From JAKFFN01 sp964444305 (lineage in GTDB: Bacteria > Sumerlaeota > Sumerlaeia > Sumerlaeales > Sumerlaeaceae): DNA of 11,580 nucleotides. The notes under the pieces are model-generated. The model saw only the letters and a program-made list of their open reading frames with translations, searched no databases and had not been told where the DNA came from. Numbering within the stretch: position 1 is the first letter of the stretch; each line of letters starts with the position of its first letter. The stretch lies in contig CAYUGQ010000087.1 in the NCBI GenBank assembly GCA_964444305.1, positions 1 to 11,580 on the forward strand, read 5' to 3'. The translations under genes and the position numbers were made by a program. Positions 6,386 through 11,580 of this stretch are shown here, piece after piece.

Positions 6386-7528
6386 TTAAACCGAAGCGAG
6401 GCTTTTCCGACGCACGTCGTCAGTATTGTCATAGAAGAAGTTCCGGCGACGGGGAGTGAAGCCGGCATCCGTGATCAGGCGCTCGATTTCTTTGGCATCC
6501 AAAGCGTAGACGGTCCCTGCAGCACTGACGACGTTTTCTTCCATCATGGTACTTCCCATGTCGTTACAGCCATAAAATAGCGAGGTCTGTCCGATCTTGC
6601 CGCCCTGGGTAACCCAGCTCGACTGGATGTTATCAATATTATCCAAATAGAGACGAGCCACCGCGGTCATCTTCAGATACTCAAAGCTGTCGACCGTGTC
6701 GCATTGGAGTCGCAGGTCAGGCGATTGCTGATAAGTCCAGTCGATAAACGCAGTGAAGACGCCGGTTTCATCCTGAGTTTCGCGAATGCGACGCAGATGT
6801 TCAACCCGTTCTTCGAGGGTTTCTATATGACCAAACATCATCGTAGCGGTGCCGCGCATACCCAGGCGCGAGGCAACCCGCATAACCTCAAGCCATTCCT
6901 CGGTTAGACATTTGTTTTTGGTGAGTTCTTTGCGGACGCGATCAACAAGGATTTCTCCGCCACCGCCGGGAATACTGTCCAGGCCAGCCGCATGCAACCG
7001 GGTGATAACCTCTTCCAGACTCATTTTATTAATGAGCGCAAACCAGTGTATCTCCGGCGGAGAAAATGCATGAAGATGGATGCCATGTTTTCCTTTGAGA
7101 TGGCGAAGAAGGTCTTCGTACCACTCAAGCTTAAACTTGGGGTGAAGCCCGCCTTGAAGCAGAATCTGCGCTCCGCCAGTGGCTATGAGCTCTTCGATCT
7201 TCTGATCAATTTCTTCAAGAGGCAGCACATAGGATTTTTCTTCATCCCAGGCCTTCGCGTAAAATCCACAGAAGTCGCAGTCCGCAGCGCAGATGTTTGT
7301 GTAGTTAATGTTTCTTTCGACAATATAGGTGACAACGTTATCTGGATGCTTCTGCATCCGCACCTGGTGTGCAGCACTGCCCAGCGCGGTCAGGTCGTGA
7401 GATTTCAACAGGGTGAGACAATCTTCGTCGCTAACGCGCTCACCGTTGATGGTTTTGTCGAGTATTTCAGCTACAGAATTATTGGCGGCCATTTCAATTT
7501 GATGCATACGATCAACTTTTAACCCCAT
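6386..7528 (-). CDS. mqnC: Cyclic dehypoxanthinyl futalosine synthase, radical SAM
   Basis: It cyclises dehypoxanthine futalosine to the cyclic spiro compound in the futalosine route to menaquinone, in the cytoplasm, using a [4Fe-4S] cluster and SAM. The family core is complete: VVTYIVERNINYTNIC (65-80), the cluster motif Cys80-x3-Cys84-x2-Cys87, then QILLQGGLHP, IHLHAFSPPEI, DSIPGGGGEIL, TATMMFGHIET, DETGVFTAFI, SWVTQGGKIGQ and GSTMMEENVVSAAG. The SWVTQG and MEENVVSAAG blocks point to MqnC rather than its paralogue MqnE. Length (380) is typical. The start is uncertain: the ATG at 7526-7528 has no good ribosome binding site, and Met8 or Met13 are alternatives. No other mqn gene is next to it; in many genomes these genes are scattered. 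It converges on the maturase gene with only 34 bases between the stops. Confidence 0.92.
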   Translation of the reverse strand: MGLKVDRMHQIEMAANNSVAEILDKTINGERVSDEDCLTLLKSHDLTALGSAAHQVRMQKHPDNVVTYIVERNINYTNICAADCDFCGFYAKAWDEEKSYVLPLEEIDQKIEELIATGGAQILLQGGLHPKFKLEWYEDLLRHLKGKHGIHLHAFSPPEIHWFALINKMSLEEVITRLHAAGLDSIPGGGGEILVDRVRKELTKNKCLTEEWLEVMRVASRLGMRGTATMMFGHIETLEERVEHLRRIRETQDETGVFTAFIDWTYQQSPDLRLQCDTVDSFEYLKMTAVARLYLDNIDNIQSSWVTQGGKIGQTSLFYGCNDMGSTMMEENVVSAAGTVYALDAKEIERLITDAGFTPRRRNFFYDNTDDVRRKSLASV

Positions 7529-7546
7529 TCAGCCGGGCAATGTAGT

Positions 7547-7575
7547 TTGTTCGGGAATAACGATTTCTCTATACA
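7547..7575 (+). promoter_or_regulatory. Candidate promoter for uppS-cdsA
   Basis: In the 117-base divergent gap between mqnC and uppS, TTGTTC (7547-7552) stands 17 bases from TATACA (7570-7575). The spacing is ideal and the boxes match consensus at 3 of 6 and 4 of 6 positions. This would give an untranslated leader of about 60 bases. A divergent mqnC promoter must lie in the same gap but I see no clear one. Confidence 0.35.
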
Positions 7576-7645
7576 CTAAAGCACAACAAGCGTTTGCAAT
7601 CCGCTAGTCCTATAGCAGGAAGCCGACCGAGTTTAGCCTGAAACC

Positions 7646-8473
7646 ATGACCAGCCCGCATACAGATTCTCCGGCGACTGAAGCTTCGCCCTTGGTTGACT
7701 GTCGGCCAGAACTTGCCCCTTTAACAGAGGAAGAGCAACAACTGCGGGCGGCTATAGAACCCGATAAACTGCCGGGCCACATTGCCATTATTATGGACGG
7801 CAACGGCCGATGGGCTCGCAGCAGGGGATTTATGGACAGAATCCGCGGGCATGAGGCAGGTAGCGAGAGCGTCCGATTTGCCGTGAGAGCCTGCGGCGAG
7901 CTGGGCGTAAAGGTCCTTACCCTCTATGCGTTTTCCGTGGAAAACTGGAGCCGGCCTGAGCACGAAGTAATGGCCCTGATGGAATTGCTCCAGGCCTTTC
8001 TGAAGCAGGAAGCCGACGAGATTCAAACCAATAATGTTCGCCTGATCGTTTCAGGCAGGATTGACGACTTACCCGCCGGGCCCCGCGGCGTGTTGCAAAA
8101 GGCAGTTGAGGACAGCGCGAGAAACACCGGCCTGATCCTGAACCTGGCGCTGAGCTATGGAGGCCGGGCCGAGATACTGGATGCCGTGAAGCGCATTGCC
8201 ACGGAAGTAAAATCCGGCACGCTTGAGATTGAAAAGTTATCCGAAGAAGACATCAGCGGACGATTATATCATCCCGAAATTCCTGATCCGGATCTCCTGA
8301 TTCGCACCAGCGGGGAGATGCGCGTATCCAACTTCCTGCTGTGGCAAATCGCTTATACGGAAATCTATGTCTCGCCCGTACTATGGCCGGATTTCCGGCG
8401 AAAGCATCTGTTTGAAGCCATCCTGAATTTTCAGGGTCGCGAACGCCGGTTTGGCAAGGTTACACCGGACTGA
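7646..8473 (+). CDS. uppS: Undecaprenyl diphosphate synthase (cis-prenyltransferase)
   Basis: It condenses farnesyl diphosphate with isopentenyl diphosphate units to make the C55 lipid carrier used for peptidoglycan and O-antigen synthesis; a soluble, membrane-associated dimer. Family motifs: IAIIMDGNGRWAR (46-57) with catalytic Asp51, GHEAG at 68-72, LTLYAFSVENWSRP at 91-104, LNLALSYGGRAEI at 165-177, and DLLIRTSGEMRVSNFLLWQ at 216-234 containing the diphosphate-binding Arg220 and metal-binding Glu224. The closing RERRFG (265-270) is also typical. At 275 residues it is about 20 longer than the E. coli enzyme because of a 40-residue acidic, proline-containing N-terminal extension. No strong ribosome binding site precedes the ATG. 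Its stop overlaps the cdsA start (TGATG), the common uppS-cdsA arrangement. Confidence 0.95.
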   Translation: MTSPHTDSPATEASPLVDCRPELAPLTEEEQQLRAAIEPDKLPGHIAIIMDGNGRWARSRGFMDRIRGHEAGSESVRFAVRACGELGVKVLTLYAFSVENWSRPEHEVMALMELLQAFLKQEADEIQTNNVRLIVSGRIDDLPAGPRGVLQKAVEDSARNTGLILNLALSYGGRAEILDAVKRIATEVKSGTLEIEKLSEEDISGRLYHPEIPDPDLLIRTSGEMRVSNFLLWQIAYTEIYVSPVLWPDFRRKHLFEAILNFQGRERRFGKVTPD

Positions 8474-9309
8474 TGGGCGCAGCAAGCTCCAGGGGGCGCA
8501 TTGCCCTGTTGATGATCATCACGTTGCTTGTTTGCCTGCGGGTGGACTTCCTTCGGTTTACGCTCCTGCCTCTGCTGACGGCACTGCTCGGCGTGATGAG
8601 CGCGCGAGAGTTGCACCGCATGGCAGGAAAAGTCGGGGTCGAATACTCCCGGGCCGTCGCCATGGCTTTAACCGGCGGCATCGTTCTAGCCGGAATGCTG
8701 AGTTTCAGCGCGTTTGCAACTGTTCTCCCGATTCTGCTGACGGGCGCAATTATCATTCTGTTCCTCATGCACATGAGAATTTATGGCATCCCCAGCGCAT
8801 TGACAGGCGTTGCGGTGGGAGCTCTCTCACTGCTTTATGTCGCCGTCCCTCTTGCCCTGGCTCTGCAAGTATTGCAGTACGACCGCCTGTTTCTGTTCTT
8901 TGGCCTCATTATGATCTGGTCCGCCGATTCCGGCGCATATTTCGTTGGAAGAAAATTTGGACGAACCAAAATGGCTCCAACCCTAAGTCCGAAAAAGACC
9001 ATTGAGGGTCTGCTGGGCGGGGTGATGACGTGCGTGATAGTTGCCTTGCTGTTCGCCCTTGCCGTGCCTGATGTTTCATTTCCGTATCCCATTACACACC
9101 TCTTGCTGTTGGCCGTGGGTCTGGCCTTCGCTGCCCCCTTGGGAGATCTGTCTGAATCAGTATTAAAGCGAGATTGCGGCGTTAAGGATAGCGGACACAG
9201 CCTGGGCGGCCACGGCGGGGTTTTGGATCGCATCGACTCCATGCTCTTCTGCATGCCGATCTGCTACGCCTACCTCCGGCTGTTTGTCTGGCCAGCTATT
9301 GAGTGGTAG
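8473..9309 (+). CDS. cdsA: Phosphatidate cytidylyltransferase (CDP-diacylglycerol synthase)
   Basis: It makes CDP-diacylglycerol from phosphatidic acid and CTP at the inner membrane, the branch point for phosphatidylglycerol and phosphatidylethanolamine. The 278-residue protein is mostly hydrophobic, with about seven or eight membrane segments. Conserved parts are IWSADSGAYFVGRKFG (148-163), LSPKKTIEG (171-179), and the family signature from Ser229 to Asp255, containing LKRDCGVKDSG and GGHGGVLDRID. The residue before the second Gly of that signature is Gly245, where Pro is most common. The ATG overlaps the uppS stop by one base, so translation is coupled. The gene ends in TAG at 9307-9309, and its last 14 bases overlap the end of the converging regulator gene. 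The usual downstream partner dxr is absent. Confidence 0.94.
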   Translation: MGAASSRGRIALLMIITLLVCLRVDFLRFTLLPLLTALLGVMSARELHRMAGKVGVEYSRAVAMALTGGIVLAGMLSFSAFATVLPILLTGAIIILFLMHMRIYGIPSALTGVAVGALSLLYVAVPLALALQVLQYDRLFLFFGLIMIWSADSGAYFVGRKFGRTKMAPTLSPKKTIEGLLGGVMTCVIVALLFALAVPDVSFPYPITHLLLLAVGLAFAAPLGDLSESVLKRDCGVKDSGHSLGGHGGVLDRIDSMLFCMPICYAYLRLFVWPAIEW

Positions 9310-10408
9310 GGGAGTCGGGACCGACCCAGATTGGATCAACGCTGGATACCCCGGCGGACTCACCACGCAAGCCTTCCTTTATAGCAGCCACGCACCGCAT
9401 GGCAATTTCTCCAGCCGGAAAAATAACGCGGGAACATTCAGCGCAAGCGTCTGACGAAAACGCCGGATCGTCGCAAACCACCAGTCTGATTCGTGAACTC
9501 GCAGCCTGGCCCATCGATTTGATCCCGTAGTGCACACCCAGGCCCACTCCGCTGCCAGCACTGATGACACCACTAATTTCCAGGTCCGCATTGCGATTTA
9601 TCAGATCCAGCAGGGCATGATACCCGGTTGGATCAGTCGGCGAAGTCTGCCCCACAAGACTCTCCCGCCACGAAAGCCCGGCCCTCCGCAACGTATCCCG
9701 AAAAGCACTCAAGCAGGCATTGGCGTAATCAGGATTATTACTATTCGTGATCATCGCAACACCAGGCTGATTATACTCCACCAGCCGCTCAGCAGCCAGC
9801 CGAACGGCGTCACCCGGATAGGTAACAACAATACCCATCGGCGCACGCAGCGGGCGTTGCTCCGAATGGAGCATGACAACAGGAACCGTCTGCGCCATAG
9901 TTTCCAGAACCGTGATGTGTTCTGGCGAAGGGTAAAATGAAACCGCGCAATCCATGGGATCACGACTGAACAGGTAGCGCTCCAGCTCATGAGGTTCACC
10001 GCTCAACGGGACCAGGCGCAGGCTTATATTTTCCGGTAGAAGCTGTTGCATCTCCCGATAAACTTCGGCCAGATCTATCCGGGAAAGGTTCATTTCCTGC
10101 GGTCCCGGCCAAAGAGCAAAAATGTTTACATGGCGGGGAGAACTCTCCGTGATCGGCACAGCGGATGGGTTTACCTTCGCCACAAAAGTCCCCTTGCCCT
10201 GCTGCCGCACCAGGTAGCCGTCTCTCACAAGCTCATCCAGCGCCCGGGTGACCGTCGCCAGGCTCAGTCCATACGTCCGCATGAGCTCGGTCTGAGAGAA
10301 AAACCTGTCGCCCGGCTCATAGTCACCGCCGGTGATTTTATCTAACAAGATCGACTTCAGCCGCACATAGCGTTTGGTGTCAGGCAAAGACCCTTCCGGA
10401 CAAACCAT
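9296..10408 (-). CDS. GntR-family transcriptional regulator with LacI-type sugar-binding domain
   Basis: A one-component DNA-binding regulator. Residues 11-77 are a GntR winged helix-turn-helix: YVRLKSILLDKI, GDYEPGDRFFSQTELMRTYGLS, TVTRALDELVRDGYL and RQQGKGTFV match the family closely. From about residue 92 to 365 the protein resembles the periplasmic-binding-protein fold of LacI/GalR regulators (PVVMLHSEQ, AAERLVEYNQPGVAMITNS, AFRDTLRRAGL, GVISAGSGVGLGV and a closing IAMRCVAAIKEGLRGE). This is the AraR-like architecture, in which a sugar or related small molecule releases DNA. The 370-residue length fits. The ATG lies 2 bases after the ribH stop with no ribosome binding site, so it is probably coupled to ribH translation. 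Its target and ligand are unknown. The gene ends in TAG and overlaps the cdsA end tail to tail. Confidence 0.88.
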   Translation of the reverse strand: MVCPEGSLPDTKRYVRLKSILLDKITGGDYEPGDRFFSQTELMRTYGLSLATVTRALDELVRDGYLVRQQGKGTFVAKVNPSAVPITESSPRHVNIFALWPGPQEMNLSRIDLAEVYREMQQLLPENISLRLVPLSGEPHELERYLFSRDPMDCAVSFYPSPEHITVLETMAQTVPVVMLHSEQRPLRAPMGIVVTYPGDAVRLAAERLVEYNQPGVAMITNSNNPDYANACLSAFRDTLRRAGLSWRESLVGQTSPTDPTGYHALLDLINRNADLEISGVISAGSGVGLGVHYGIKSMGQAASSRIRLVVCDDPAFSSDACAECSRVIFPAGEIAMRCVAAIKEGLRGESAGVSSVDPIWVGPDSPTTQ

Positions 10409-10410
10409 AA

Positions 10411-10887
10411 TCAGTTCAGAGCACGAAACAAGTTTGCCATCTCAAGCGCAACCATCGCTGCTTCATAACCCTTGTTCATGGATTTCTCGCCACTGCGTTC
10501 CGTGGCCTGATCCACATTTTCCACCGTAAGAATCGCATTGCCCAGAGGCATTTGATGCTCGCGGGTGATGTCACAAACTCCGCGAATGGCCTCAACAGAC
10601 ACATGTGTATAATGGTCAGTATCCCCGCGAATGACGCAGCCTATTACAATGACCAAATCATAATGGCGACAGTTGACGCCCTTGGTGACGATGCGCTGAG
10701 TCAGCGCCGGCAGCTCTAGAGCTCCGGGACACCAGAACAGGTCGATACCCTCCTCATCCGTATTGTGCTCTTTCAGAGCCTCCAGCGCGCCATCTTTTAG
10801 GCGGCCTGTGATGAAATCATTATAGCGGCTGACGATTATGGCGGCGCGCAACCCCTTGCCGTCTGTGGAACCTGTATATTCTTTCAT
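10411..10887 (-). CDS. ribH: 6,7-dimethyl-8-ribityllumazine synthase
   Basis: It catalyses the penultimate step of riboflavin synthesis, joining 5-amino-6-ribitylaminouracil and 3,4-dihydroxybutanone 4-phosphate; family members assemble as pentamers or 60-mer capsids in the cytoplasm. Motifs: VSRYNDFITGRL (19-30), PGALELP (54-60, usually PGAFEIP), GCVIRGDTDHY (83-93) with catalytic His92, ILTVENVDQATERSG (119-133) with phosphate-binding Arg131, and the closing KGYEAAMVALEM (139-150). At 158 residues it has the normal length. The start is supported by AGGG 7 bases before the ATG. It is separated from the other rib genes here. No FMN riboswitch-like sequence is seen in the 129-base gap upstream, and the next gene in the operon is a GntR/LacI-type regulator. 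Confidence 0.95.
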   Translation of the reverse strand: MKEYTGSTDGKGLRAAIIVSRYNDFITGRLKDGALEALKEHNTDEEGIDLFWCPGALELPALTQRIVTKGVNCRHYDLVIVIGCVIRGDTDHYTHVSVEAIRGVCDITREHQMPLGNAILTVENVDQATERSGEKSMNKGYEAAMVALEMANLFRALN

Positions 10888-10921
10888 GGATAATCCCTGG
10901 CGCTGTCTAGCGAATGAGCTG

Positions 10922-10950
10922 ATGATACTGCCACTCTATACAGCCCTGAA
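10922..10950 (-). promoter_or_regulatory. Candidate promoter for ribH and the regulator
   Basis: On the minus strand TTCAGG (10945-10950) is 17 bases from TATCAT (10922-10927), five of six matches in the -10 box but a weak -35. It sits 35-63 bases before the ribH ATG, in the divergent gap shared with trpF. Confidence 0.33.
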
Positions 10951-10970
10951 GCTAAGGCGTTCATGGGGCG

Positions 10971-10988
10971 GTATTTACGTAATAATAC
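10971..10988. promoter_or_regulatory. Inverted repeat in the ribH/trpF divergent gap
   Basis: GTATT and AATAC flank an 8-base centre, and a perfect TTACGTAA lies within (10975-10982). It is about 30 bases before the trpF ATG and could be an operator or part of an AT-rich trpF promoter. The two symmetries are not concentric, which weakens the operator reading. Confidence 0.25.
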
Positions 10989-11016
10989 ACGACTGGACTG
11001 GTATGCCAGTTTCAGG

Positions 11017-11580
11017 ATGGAAACGAAAGTCAAAATCTGCGGAATCACCAGCGTAGAGGATGGCCTGTGCGCCGCCCGCGAGGGAGCCGCTTTTTTGGGG
11101 TATATTTTCTATCCGCCCAGCAAACGCTTCATCGCCCCGAGGTCAGCCCGGGAAATCACCCAGACCGTACGGGCCGAGCTTCCTCACGTTCAGCATGTTG
11201 GGGTCTTTGTAGATGAAGAGCCCGAAAATCTTGCCTGGACCGCTAATCTTGCCGGCTTGGACATTATACAGCTTCATGGTAAAGAATCTGCCGGGTATTG
11301 CGCCGAACTGGACTTGCTGGGTCTGCGCATAATGAAGACAATCGGCATCGATGAGAGCGGTGCGACCATTAATCCGGACAGCTATAAAGCCGAGTTTCTC
11401 CTTTGCGACACCCATGATGACAAACTAAAGGGCGGCACGGGCAGACGCTTTGATCTAAGTCGACTGCCGGCGGGATTGCCACCGGAAAAACTGTTCGTCG
11501 CCGGGGGGCTGAATCCTGATAATGTTGGCGAGCTTTTAGCTGAGATCAGGCCATTTGCGGTAGATGTTTCCTCCGGAGTC
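11017..11580 (+). CDS. trpF: Phosphoribosylanthranilate isomerase, cut by the right window edge
   Basis: It catalyses the Amadori rearrangement of N-(5-phosphoribosyl)anthranilate in tryptophan synthesis; a cytoplasmic TIM barrel. The frame is open for 188 codons to the window end. It begins METKVKICGIT with catalytic Cys8, followed by GAAFLGYIFYPPSKR (23-37), VGVFVDEEPE (61-70), IIQLHGKE (83-90), LLCDTHDDKLKGGTGRRFD (128-146) with catalytic Asp131, VAGGLNPDNV (161-170) and DVSSGV at the edge. All the usual strand ends and phosphate-binding glycines are present, and roughly 15-25 residues should be missing. The ATG at 11017 is the only in-frame start near the first strand, with only a weak AGG next to it. 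It is divergent from ribH; no other trp gene is visible, though more may follow beyond the edge. Confidence 0.93.
   Translation, partial: METKVKICGITSVEDGLCAAREGAAFLGYIFYPPSKRFIAPRSAREITQTVRAELPHVQHVGVFVDEEPENLAWTANLAGLDIIQLHGKESAGYCAELDLLGLRIMKTIGIDESGATINPDSYKAEFLLCDTHDDKLKGGTGRRFDLSRLPAGLPPEKLFVAGGLNPDNVGELLAEIRPFAVDVSSGV

Noticed and set aside
6992..7522. 176-codon plus-strand open frame opposite mqnC
   Set aside because: Complementary to a fully conserved MqnC; composition and lack of signals indicate a shadow frame.
10888..11016. FMN riboswitch upstream of ribH
   Set aside because: The 129-base gap lacks the conserved purine-rich opening and closing segments of the FMN aptamer and is short for aptamer plus promoter.

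Overview
This is a bacterial chromosomal window of roughly 54-55% GC by eye. It holds ordinary metabolic genes plus a small sulfatase/pseudopilin stretch. The pseudopilin N-terminus, the Tat-exported sulfatase paired with an anaerobic sulfatase-maturating enzyme, and the futalosine-pathway gene mqnC suggest a Gram-negative bacterium of the Planctomycetota-Verrucomicrobiota-Lentisphaerota type, or of uncultured phyla such as Sumerlaeota or Hydrogenedentota. That placement is inference from gene style, not from a marker gene. I see no rRNA, tRNA, insertion sequence, CRISPR array or phage gene.

Layout, left to right. Bases 2-112 may be the tail of a gene entering from the left. A minus-strand DUF1338 gene (2-oxoadipate dioxygenase/decarboxylase family) follows, with its own terminator. 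Next on the minus strand is a pseudopilin gene cut in two by an in-frame TAG, and its start also looks damaged. A 410-base spacer with palindromes leads to a plus-strand Tat-signal sulfatase, a strong intrinsic terminator, and then the anaerobic sulfatase-maturating radical SAM enzyme. The minus-strand mqnC converges on that enzyme.

From 7646 the plus strand carries uppS-cdsA, translationally coupled through TGATG (lipid carrier and phospholipid precursor synthesis). Converging on cdsA with overlapping 3' ends is a minus-strand pair: ribH (lumazine synthase) followed after 2 bases by a GntR/LacI-type sugar-responsive regulator. Divergent from ribH, trpF (phosphoribosylanthranilate isomerase) runs off the right edge.

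Functional logic. The sulfatase and its maturase form one system: the maturase oxidises the active-site cysteine to formylglycine in the cytoplasm, and the Tat pathway can then export the folded enzyme. Two radical SAM enzymes (the maturase and MqnC) fit anaerobic or low-oxygen respiration using menaquinone, although DUF1338 enzymes need O2. uppS-cdsA, ribH and trpF are housekeeping. I found no clearly novel multi-gene system. The points most worth checking are the split pseudopilin, the terminator abutting the maturase start codon, the acidic pre-Tat extension of the sulfatase, the over-long DUF1338 protein and the ribH-regulator coupling.
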